From Simmondsia chinensis (lineage: Eukaryota; Streptophyta; Magnoliopsida; Caryophyllales; Simmondsiaceae), in assembly GCA_018398585.1 (NCBI GenBank), contig JAGTTD010000015.1:27547478-27611477 (forward strand): a stretch of DNA of 64,000 nt, read 5' to 3'. Of this stretch, positions 54,757 to 64,000 are shown one piece after another (positions within the stretch are counted from its first letter, which is position 1; each line of letters begins with the position of its first letter). Under the pieces are notes generated by a model. It ran no database searches. It saw only the letters and a list, made by a program, of their open reading frames with translations, and had not been told where the DNA came from. Both the position numbers and the translations under genes were made by a program.

Positions 54757-55738
54757 TGTAAAATTTCACTAAGCCTTTTGGGCACAACCCATGAATCGTA
54801 ACATACGAGGTCCACATATAAGCCCAAATGAGGTTCCCTCCTAAAACCATTTAGTAATAGGTAGAGTAGTCTATTAAGCTTATAAATTGATTCAGTCTCA
54901 CAACTCCGATGGATTCTTATACTAGACTCACATATGATTCAAGATCAATCTTAAATCACAACCTAAGAGAGAGAGTATGAAATGAGAAAGAATTGAGATA
55001 AAGATGAGAAGTAGAGAGAATTGGGAGAAAGAAGAAGATATTTTCTATTTCATGAATGAGGATTACAAATCAAGAATCTGCTACTTATACTAGCTAAGCA
55101 AAAGGCGGCAACTAAGACTAACTAATAATCAAAATATCTAATCCTAACCGACACCATCCCAAAATATCTCACATTCCCTCCGGAGCATACAAGAATCGAA
55201 CTAAACATACAAGAGTGGAACTAATGCATTCTAAAGCAATTGACTTGGCTAACTACTAATACCAATGAATTATTACTCCTTTTTTTTTTCTGATAATTAG
55301 CTACATAGTCGTGATACAAGCAAGCTACTCGCCATTCCTAATCCCATATGTCGTAATAATGACACATTCCCCCTCACATGTGAATCTCATTTAATCGGAC
55401 CCCTTGCCTTTTTCAATCCAATTAGATCCAGCATACTGTAGAGGCCCTTGGAGCACCAAACACAAATGTATCCCTCTTTACTAGAATAAGGTATGACAAA
55501 CAAGAGATTGGAATCATCAACTCGCTCTGATACCATGTAAAATTTCACCGAGTCTTTTAGGCCCGACCCACGAGTCACAACATGCGAGGTCCATATATAA
55601 GCCCAAACGAGGTTCCATTCAAAAACTAATTGGTAATAGGTGAAGTAGCCTACTGAGCTCATAAATTAATCTCTTCAATCTCACAATTCTAATATAGGCT
55701 TCCTATATGAGACTCACATGTAGAGTCTTCATTCAACA
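54757..55738 (-). mobile_element. TRIM-R, complete copy
   Basis: LTRs of 204 bp (54757-54960) and 203 bp (55536-55738) with TG...CA ends and a perfect TSD TAAAA (54752-54756 and 55739-55743) define the element. The primer site (55524-55535, TGGTATCAGAGC on the minus strand) abuts the 5' LTR. The 575-bp interior has no protein-coding capacity. Its first 150 bp match the 6553-6720 interior. The remaining part, with a CCCCCTC stretch at 55367-55373, may include a later insertion. The 91-codon ORF within it is not conserved as protein. Confidence 0.78.
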
Positions 55739-55743
55739 TAAAA

Positions 55744-57126
55744 TACTTCTATTGTATGATCCAAAATGTAAGAGCATTTTTGTTGATAAATGAGAGGGGA
55801 GTAAACGTTCCTTCCTATAGAAATATAATGTCAATACAACACCAATGAGCAAAAATAATATGATGAGTGGAGGTCTTAAAATAGTTTTATACTCTAACAG
55901 TTGTGATACATATTTTGATCAAAATCAGATAATAAAAGTCCAATTATTTTGATGCCTAACTCTGCAAAAATGATCCTTTATAAAATTGGTTTCCAAACAT
56001 GTATGTACGATTAAGGGAAACATTATTAAATTGCTCAAACAAAGTTTAGATATTATTAGCCAAAAACATTTGACTTGAACAGGCATAAGATGCAAGCACG
56101 CCTTTAGGAGACAACGTTAGCAGAATCTGATTTAATAATAAAGCAGCCAATCTTTAGTTAGAGAGATCAAGTACAAACCATGTATCTCTATATATTATAG
56201 TAAAGTTTCACTCCTCCAATTGCCTTCAATCTTTAATCTAAGCATTCTCATTAGATCATGTTCAACGTCATAAAAAATTAAGAAAATCTTCACATTATAA
56301 ATTATAAACAAATTTTAAATGAAAAAGCAAGCTAAACTTATAGGACACTTTTGTAGAAATTTATTCAAAATAATACAAAAACTTGAACCCGAACACAAAT
56401 AAAACAACAAATTATGAAGTTTAACTAATATCTACATGTTATATTAGAAACTAATATTTATGTAATAAATATAAAATATATTAATTATATGGGAAATATT
56501 ATTAAGCATTTGAATTACTCTATAATTTTATTGTTAGGTCAAATAATACGTATACATGTCAAACCATATTTTCAACAATAGAAATCGAATTTAATTTATA
56601 GACATTACAAATTGACTTTGATAAGATGATGTATAAAATAAAGCAATCTGTATATCGTATGGAAAAAAAACTAGTGACAAATAGTTTTGCAGAATTGGAG
56701 TCATGTATGCCAATGGGGGCATAGGATATGGCTAGGGGGGAGCCTTAAGAATCTGTGAGGACTCCTATTGCAATAAGCCCATGTTGTTGGTTTCTCAAAA
56801 AACTTAAAAATAAAAATACATCGTAAAACCCTTAGTTGTCTAGGTATTAAATGCTGGAAATAATGTGTTTCAATTTTGCTTAAAGGCATTTTACCCACAT
56901 CAAAAATGAGAGCGAGAGACAATTTATGTACTCCCTTTTCCTTGGTTTGGTAAAATCTTAAGTGCCTATAGTAGGCCTTGAGGACCGCACGTGCATGCCC
57001 TACCCCTCCACACGGGGTTGGTCGCTACACCGGGTGCAAAGAGGGCTTTTTCTGATCCAGTAACCTTTTTTTGTGGTTATAGTGGTTTTAATATTGGAAA
57101 TGTGGGAAATCCCTTCCTAGCTTAGT
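55744..57126. other. Intergenic with a possible SINE tail
   Basis: No gene. Near 56975-57070, CCTACCCCTCCACACGGGG and CACCGGGTGCAAAGAGGGC resemble the 3' part of a plant SINE, but no TSD or promoter boxes were seen. Confidence 0.35.
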
Positions 57127-57333
57127 GCTCTTGACTGTCATAATAGCCTCTCACTCCTCCATATCCACTCTCTCATTCTATAACGAAATTAGATTTTCTG
57201 GCATTTCCATAATTGCTTGCTACTCCTAATGTGTGTATTCTTGACCTATAAATTAGTTGTCTTTGTCCCATTGCTATGGAAATTAGGGTGCACCCTAATC
57301 CGTCTCTATTCTAAAGCTCTTGACAGTAATAAT
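57127..57333 (+). repeat. 189-bp tandem duplication, first unit and start of second
   Basis: The unit starting GCTCTTGACTGTCATAATAG (57127) begins again at 57316 (GCTCTTGACAGTAATAAT). It is interrupted at 57333 by copia-F and continues from 63087 to about 63250 (AGCCTCTCACTCCTCC...) with few differences. The duplication preceded the transposon insertion. Confidence 0.8.
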
Positions 57334-57925
57334 TGTTGGTGTAAACACTTGCAAAATCAAGTAGACGGGTAACTTTCTGATCTACAGGTTTCGAGGCGTG
57401 ATGTCACTTTCCTTAAGACTTATTTCAGCATATCAAATAGTCTCGGGGATACAACTATAACCAAATAAAATGGAGTGAAAGTATGTAAAGGGAGATATAG
57501 GAAGATGTAAGAGAACGACCATTTTTCACAAGCAAAGATCTTTTTTCATCATAATTCAACAATCAAACTAGTGGAGTATATATAATAAATCAAGTTAAAG
57601 AAGACTCCCAAAACATACCTCAAAAAAGGGGGGCAAATATGAGGGTAGTTAACGCACGTAAATCTGAAAAACTGCCCCTGTGTGTCGACACACAGGTCTG
57701 CAGTACCTTTCTGTTAATTTATGTGTCGACACACGGGCTATGTGTGTCGACACACACATCTGCAGTCCCGTTTTGTACGAATATGTCTCGATACACTAGC
57801 CCCGTGTATCGACACACATCCCGATACACGTTTAAACACATTCAAACACTTAGAACACACATTTGGGACCAACCTTGAAACACTTCATTTACAATTTCAT
57901 TACACAATTTGAAAATGCATCAACA
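57334..57925 (-). repeat. 3' LTR of copia-F
   Basis: 592 bp. It contains TGTGTCGACACA-type palindromes (near 57681, 57721 and 57741, and a diverged one near 57808). It has one fewer 65-bp palindrome unit than the 5' LTR. A polypurine tract, ATAGTGGGGGAA on the minus strand, lies at its inner edge (57926-57937). Confidence 0.9.
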
Positions 57926-58462
57926 TTCCCCCACTATTTTCAAAGTACAGTCATTCTCCCAAACGACATCTCTAAGTTAAAGGAGGCCATGTCGTGCATC
58001 AATGAGGGTGTCTATCGATTGAACCCCCAGCTAGTGATGACATGTTTGCAATTAATCGGATTGAAGATGGTAGACTAAACTTTGAAGCACTCAACCGTTT
58101 TGACTAACTGAACACATCACCACACACTAGGCAATCTACTCCCCATACATACCTTACACCTCCCGCATCGATACATATGACGCCGTGTGTCCTGTACCCT
58201 TCGCGAGTGTATCAGGGCCAAACCATTTCTCAAAATTCACCCCTTGAAGCGGCCAAACTTCACACTCACTAAGGTGGAACCCAACAGATCATGTCCTTCG
58301 ACCGACATTTTGTTACAAGATTATCAAGGCCGGGTCCATTAAGAGCTTACGCTCATCCTTTAAATCTTTGACGCAGTACCCAGAACTTCACACATGGGAT
58401 GGCAAAATTCTTTTGTGCTTGCAACCACACGGATGATAAAACTCACTCATTGAACCTGAGAC
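57926..58462 (-). other. Non-coding interval between copia-F pol and 3' LTR
   Basis: About 540 bp inside the element, without a conserved frame. copia-A has a similar 700-bp interval here. Confidence 0.5.
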
Positions 58463-61400
58463 CTAGCGTCTAACTAGGCGTCGAGTTGAAGGCCAATCAT
58501 GGGTGACTAAAACGACAAGTTTCAACCCTATCCCTGTGCACGTTTTTAGGACTAAGTCTCTAGCAACCCCTTTTGTGAACAGATCCGCTAGATTCTGACT
58601 TGTCCTCACAAAATCCACAGTGAAGACACTTTCTCGAATTAGATGCCTCACTATATTGTGTCTCAAACCAATGTGCCGAGACTTCTCATTGTACATCTCA
58701 CTATACGCTTTAGAAAGCGTGGCTTGCCTATCACAATGGATAGAGATCGATGAGATCGACTTAGGCCACAAAGGTATCTCGTACAAGAGATCCTTTAAAC
58801 ATACGGCTTCTTTAGCCGCTGAAGCAAGAGCTATAAACTCCGCTGTCATCGTAGAATCAGCTACACAGGCCGAGTAAGAAAAGCCATCCACTCGTGGATG
58901 CATGATCCTCCCCATGGGAGATCCAACTGGCATCCGAGTATCCCTCCAAAATCAGGGGATAACCCACATACGAAATACCATAGTCTATGGTACTATTCAG
59001 GTACTTCAGTAATCTATAGATCGCTTGCCAATGTACCTTACTCAGATTGCTAGTATATCTACTAAGCTTTCCAACATCATAGGCTATATCAGGCCTAGTG
59101 CTCGTCATAGGGTACATCAGACACCCAATGACTCGGGCATAATCCGATTGATAAATAGGTGGGCCCCTATTTGGTACCAATTTCATACTTGGGTCCATGG
59201 GTGTGAGCACCGGTGCACATGCACCACAGTTGAATCTCTTCAACACACTCTCCGCATAGTGGGATTGAGTCAAGGTTATGGAGTCCCAATTCCTTACAAT
59301 CCTTATACCAAATATTACCTCAGCATCACCCATGTCTTTCATAGCAAAGTTCTCAGAGAGAAACCTTTTAGTCCTCTCTACTTGCTCTAGATCCGTACCG
59401 AATATCAGCATGTCATCCACATACAAGCAAATTATGACACCTTTGCCATTCTCGAACTTGCTATATACACACTTATCCGATTCATTTATCACGAACCCAT
59501 TGTTCAGAACAACCTCATCAAATTTTTGATGCCATTGTTTCGGGGCTTGCTTTAGCCCATACATAGAGTGTATGAGTTTACATACCTTCCTCTCTAGGCC
59601 CGGTACACCAAACCCTTTAGGTTGTTTCATGTACATTTTCTCTTCAAATTCACCATCCAGAAAGGCCATTTTCACATCCATTTAGTGAATTACGAGTTTA
59701 TACATAGAGGCAAGAGCAATCAATACTCTTATAGTCGATATCCTTGCCACGGGGGCATAAGTGTCAAAGTAGTCTAACCCATGTTTCTGGGTAAACCTTC
59801 TAGCCACCAATCGGGCCCTGAACTTATCAATAGTCCCATCAACTTTCATCTTCTTCTTGAAGATCCATTTACACCCAATCAGCTTACTACCTCATGGAAG
59901 ATCCACTAATATCCAGGTATTATTGCCCATGATGGAATCCATCTCATCATTAATTGCCTCTTTCCAAAAAGCGGCATCATGAGACCTCATTGCCTCATCA
60001 AACGTCATAGGTCAGCCTCCATGACATAACAACGCGGCACTACAGAGTCCACATCATTTCTCGAACCTTATACCAAAAAGGTATAGAAGTCCGAACCAAA
60101 AGATTTCTCTTTCCTTACTCTTTGACTCCTTCCGAGTTTTGGAGTAGAACCAGAGGTTTGTTCCCTTTCATGGTGAACATCATCATCACCATACGACACC
60201 AGTGTGTCATTATCAACCGGTACATAATCCCCTGGTCTAGGGATAGAGGTGAACCGATTCTCATCAAAGATAGCATCTCTCGACTCTATTATCGTATTAA
60301 TACCAACATAATTATTTGGCTCAATTTCATAGAATCGATACGCCTTACTATGCCATGCATACTCAACAAATATGCTATCAATGCCTCTTTTACCTAACTT
60401 TTTACGGTTAGGTTCAGAGACTCTAACTACGGCCGTACACCCCCACACTTTAAGATAACTCAAACTAGGGGGTCTACTGTTCCAATGTTCATATGGGTTC
60501 ATTTTGCTTTTCTTATTCGAAACACGGTTCAAAATGTGATAGGCTGCTAACATAGCCTCACCCCAAAACCCATCGTTAAGACCGGAGTATGACAACATAG
60601 AATTAACCATTTCAGTAAGAGTCCGGATTTTCCTCTCAGCCACGCCATTCTGTTATGGGGTATATGGTGCGTTAATTTCATGCACTGTAACCGTGGATTC
60701 GAAATACTTGGGGTCATAGTACTCTCCACCACGGTCCGATCTAAGTCGTTTGAGGAAGGTTTCACAATGTAGTTCTACTTCGGCCTTATATGCTTTAAAT
60801 CTTTCTAACGACTCATCTTTATAATTAATCATATACACATAGCAATATCTCGAGCGGTCATCAAGAAAAGTGATAAAATATCGTTTTCCCCCTACGGTAG
60901 AAGTATTTTTGAAGTCACAAAAGTCGCTATGTATCAAGTCCAGTAAATTCATTTCTCTTTGTACCGATGGAAACTGTAACTTAGTTATTTTCGTTAGCAT
61001 CCACGTTTTGCACTTATCATCTACTTTTTCAACATGTGGAATCAACATCAAAGTAGCCATTTCACGCATTTTACGATAATTCACATATCCTAATCTATGA
61101 TGCCATAAATAAGTAGAGTCAAACAAATAAATAGAACTAACACTTTTGTTATCAATGTTTAATTTGAACATACAATTACAGAGATACCCCTTTCCAACAA
61201 ACACGCTCCCCTTAGACAGTACAACCTTGTCGGACTCGAAGACCAGTTTAAACCTGAACCTCAGTAGGCCACCAGACATAAGGTTCTTCTTTGCTTCTAG
61301 GGCATAGTATACATCGGTTAGGGTAAGGATTTTTCCGGAAGTGAAAAGTAAGTCAACTTTTCACTTCCCCTTCACCAGTATACTTGTTCCATTACCCATG

Positions 61401-62385
61401 AACAATACAGTACCATTGTTCACGGGTTCCAATTCTATAAAGAAACCTTTGTCTTTACATACATGTTTTGTGGCCCCCGAGTCAACCCACCAAGAGTCAT
61501 CACTCTCGACTAGGTTGATCTCCGAGATCATCGCCACGAACTTATCGTTTGAATTTTTGTTGCGATGATCCTGCCCCTTCCCCTTATTGTTCTTAAGGTG
61601 GATGCAGTCCCTCCTTCGGTGACCGGGCACGTGACACTCCCAACAAACCAACATGGTTTCTTTTCGTTGCATTTCTTATGAAAGTGTCCGGTTCGTTTGG
61701 TCCTCTTACTCGTTTGGCCTTCTTCTATGACATTGATCTTTCCAATGTCATCGGGGGGATCCATGTTCTCATCTTGTAACCTGTATCCTTCCTCAATCCT
61801 CAAATGATTAGCCAATTTTTCGATTGACATGTCCTCCTTCTTGTGCTTGAGAGACTTCTTAATGTCTCTCCAAGAAGGGGGAAGTTTGTCAATCAAAGAC
61901 GAGCCAATAATGGTGTCGTCCATGTTTATTTTATGTTGTTTAAAATTATTCAAAATTCCTTCAATTTCATGGAATTGCTCCATGACCAGATGACCATCCA
62001 CCATTTTATAATTATTAAACTGGCTAACCAAAAATTTCTTACTTGTGGCATCTTCTGCCACGTACCATGCCTCGAGTGTGTCCCACAGTTCCTTAGCGAT
62101 CGGCACGTTGGAGTAGATGTCAAAGAGGGCGTCAGTCATCCCATTGAGAATGTGCCCTCGACATATGTAGTCATTATTCTCCCACTTCATCTGGGCTCGT
62201 TGCTCGGCCAGTGTCTCCTCCTCCTCAGTAGCGGGGGGTGCAAGATACGGTGTATTCAGGACATACACCACATTGAGTGTCGTTATCAGGAAGTGCATCT
62301 TCCTCTGCCAATGGTGGAAATTCCCTCCATCAAAACTATCCAACTTTATGAAATTCGCGGCCATCTCTCTTAGTGACAAAGCCAT
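58463..62385 (-). pseudogene. gag-pol polyprotein of copia-F, broken
   Basis: The gag ATG is taken at 62385 (MALSLREMAANFIKLDSFDG), because the longer frame begins inside the LTR. Gag runs to about 61670. After a frameshift come the zinc knuckle CWECHVPGHRRRDC and protease VDSGATKHV (61672-61361), and after a stop the pre-integrase LWHHRLGY and integrase core (DRGGEYY) in 61279-60653. A TAA replaces Q before NGMAERK, and integrase continues in 60643-60068. After further frameshifts follow reverse transcriptase (59681-58857, [22 protein letters not shown]) and RNase H (58933-58463, HCDRQATLSK, DLFTKG). At least three frameshifts and several stops are present. Confidence 0.88.
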
Positions 62386-62414
62386 ATCAAACCCAAGATC
62401 CCAAACGTGAAAAT

Positions 62415-62425
62415 TAAGTCTTAAG
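62415..62425 (-). promoter_or_regulatory. Putative self-complementary primer-binding site of copia-F
   Basis: On the element's strand, CTTAAGACTTA lies 2 nt (AT) after the 5' LTR. It is the reverse complement of TAAGTCTTAAG inside the LTR (62506-62516), which the 3' LTR keeps (57412-57422). The central CTTAAG is itself palindromic, which weakens the evidence somewhat. The arrangement matches copia-A. Confidence 0.55.
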
Positions 62426-62427
62426 AT

Positions 62428-63081
62428 TGTTGGTGTAAACACTTGCAAAATCAAGTAGACGAGTAACTTTCCGATCTACAGGTTTCAAGGCGTAATGTCA
62501 CTTTCCTTAAGACTTATTTTAGCGTATGAAATAGTCTCGGGGATACAACGATAACCAAATAAAATGGAGTGAAAGTAAAAGGGAGATATAGGGAGATGTA
62601 AGAGAACGACCGTTTTTCACAAGCAAAGATCTTTTTTCATCATAATTCAACAATCAAACTAGTGGGGTATATATAATAAATCAAGTGAAAGAAGACGTCC
62701 CAAAACATACCCCAAAAAAAGGGGTGCAAAAACGCAGGTAGTTAACGCCCGTAAATCTGGAAAACTGTACCTGTGTGTCGACACACAGGTCTACAGAACC
62801 TTTATTGTAGATCTTTGTGTCGACACACAGATCCTATGTGTTGATACACAGGTCTGCAGTACCTTTCTGTTGATTTGTGTGTCAACACACGGGCTGTGTG
62901 TGTCAACACACACCTCTGCAGTCCTGTTTTTTACGAATATGTCTCGATACAGTAACCCAGTATATTGACACACATCACGATGCATGTTTAAATACATTCA
63001 AACACTTAGAACACACATTTGGGACCAACTTCGAAATACTTCATTCACAATTTCATTACACAATTTGAAAATACATCAACA
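62428..63081 (-). repeat. 5' LTR of copia-F
   Basis: 654 bp. A TATA box (TATATATA, window 62667-62675) would place transcription start near 62635 on the minus strand. The segment complementary to the primer site lies about 120 nt into that transcript, followed by GGAAAGTGAC. Palindromes of the TGTGTCGACACA type lie at about 62774, 62816, 62876 and 62898. Confidence 0.9.
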
Positions 63082-63086
63082 ATAAT

Positions 63087-63250
63087 AGCCTCTCACTCCT
63101 CCATATCCACTCTCTCATTCTATAACGAAATTAGATTTTCTGGCATTTCCATAATTGCTTGCTACTCCTAATGCGTGTATTCTTGACCTATAAATTAGTT
63201 GTCTTTGTCCCATCGCTATGGAAATTAGGGTGCATCCTAATACGTCTCTA
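63087..63250 (+). repeat. 189-bp tandem duplication, rest of second unit
   Basis: It matches 57145-57306 with scattered substitutions (for example GTGTGTATTC versus GCGTGTATTC). It ends where CGTCTCTAT diverges. Confidence 0.8.
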
Positions 63251-64000
63251 TAGAGTGCGCTACAACATTAGGTACCATGTTAACCCTAGGAGTTTGTGTG
63301 TCAATTGATCCCGTTGTACCAATCTGTAGACACAAATGACTTAGGCTTCAAAATATGGCTATTCTTCGGTTTTACTTCTGACTCAATTTCTTGTTTTCCC
63401 CTTACTATGCAATTATCCTTCTTGTTTAATTCTACTTAACTTCAAGACACTTGAGTTCATGGCATTCTATTTGTGGTGCTTGAGTTCAAAAATTGTGCTG
63501 TGATTGTTCTTGTGCTTGCTCGAGCCCGATTTCATTTAAACTTAAGGTCGACACAGCTTCCATCCTTGATTTGTTCAAGCTCAAGGTTGTTTGTATTTGA
63601 GCTTAAGAATGGTCTAGTTCAAGATTTGGGACTACAGAAAACTCGAGTTCCTCTTTTGGATTCGGTTTGTTTATCTCAAGGTTTTTCTATCTTGAGTTTA
63701 AACTTTAGTTGCTTATTAGTATTATTTTTCTCACACTCGTTTGCGAAAATTCATGAATTCAAAAAAATGATTGCATGAGGAGGAAAAGAAGTATTTTTCT
63801 ATAAAATAATTTATTAATTTAATTTTATATTTATACTTAATGTCTAGCATATTGAGAAATCAATATTGTTTTTATAGGTTGTTGTATCCTAATTGGCAAG
63901 TATATGACCTAAATCATGCCTAAAAATGCATATATTAGGCTTAAAATGAGATTAGCTATTAATAGGATTATTACAACTTACAAAACGCAACACTTGATAT
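63251..64000. other. Right flank, no supported gene
   Basis: A 101-codon frame (63473-63778) matches no family I know. It is rich in repeated TTGAGTTCAA / GAGCTTAAG motifs, so it is not called a gene. The last 200 bp are AT-rich. Confidence 0.35.

Larger units (their letters stand above)
57334..63081 (-). mobile_element. copia-F: full-length Ty1/copia element, inactive
   Basis: A perfect TSD ATAAT (57329-57333 and 63082-63086) and LTRs of 592 and 654 bp with TG...CA ends bound the element. The gag-pol order is copia-type. No initiator-Met primer site follows the 5' LTR. Instead, an 11-nt stretch complementary to the LTR lies at 62415-62425. In protein and leader layout it pairs with copia-A. 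The frame is broken in several places. Confidence 0.93.

Noticed and set aside
57639..57912. Small proteins with repeated CVSTHG/VDTQ peptides in both copia-F LTRs
   Set aside because: The repeated peptides come from the TGTGTCGACACA palindromes of the LTR and differ in frame and length between the LTR copies.
63473..63778. A 101-codon membrane-like protein
   Set aside because: It is composed of repeated GAGTTCAA/GAGCTTAAG motifs, has no homology that I recognise and no promoter context.

Overview
This window is plant nuclear DNA, most probably from an angiosperm. It is AT-rich, with one recognisable host gene (an AIR12-type GPI-anchored DOMON protein, a plant family) and many plant repeats: Ty1/copia retrotransposons, TRIMs, MITEs, an RTE-type LINE and SINEs. 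The species cannot be named from sequence alone.

Layout. 1-6.8 kb holds small repeats: two TRIM families (called TRIM-T and TRIM-R here), a hAT-like MITE, another MITE and small retroposed inserts. 6793-13328 is copia-A (+ strand, TSD CCTAT), inserted in the 3' LTR of a TRIM-R. 14932-23386 is copia-B (+, TSD GCAGC); its 5' LTR is split by a non-autonomous LTR element, N (15491-17878). 24.6-24.8 kb is a 5S rRNA-headed SINE. 25537-30698 is copia-C (-, TSD AAATA), ending about 0.4 kb upstream of AIR12 (31107-31859, +). 32-38 kb holds a second 5S-headed SINE, LINE-tail micro-insertions, a long-TIR MITE, further MITEs and a TRIM-T. 38607-44949 is copia-D (+, TSD CAGAG), with an uninterrupted 1337-codon gag-pol and nearly identical LTRs. 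45.7 kb has a tRNA-derived SINE. 48.2-49.7 kb has two inserts of an RTE-type LINE. 49953-54258 is copia-E (-, TSD CCATT), with non-TG/CA termini and no integrase core. 54757-55738 is a complete TRIM-R (TSD TAAAA). 57334-63081 is copia-F (-, TSD ATAAT), inserted in a 189-bp tandem duplication.

Two results stand out. (1) copia-A and copia-F lack the initiator-Met tRNA primer site found in the other elements. Immediately after the 5' LTR (2-nt AT spacer) each has a stretch exactly complementary to a segment inside its own LTR: 14 nt in A, 11 nt in F. The two stretches differ, but each matches its own LTR at an equivalent place, just before an AGGAMAGTG motif. This looks like self-primed reverse transcription in plant copia elements, or a conserved leader fold. 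(2) A short interspersed element joins a 5S rRNA head to the 3' tail of an RTE-type LINE. It occurs twice with independent target-site duplications. The same tail is found in a LINE copy and in 46-bp and 55-bp micro-insertions with TSDs, so a SINE-LINE partnership is visible within one locus.

Boundaries, TSDs and motifs were read by eye. Family names rest on remembered family features, and no database search was run.
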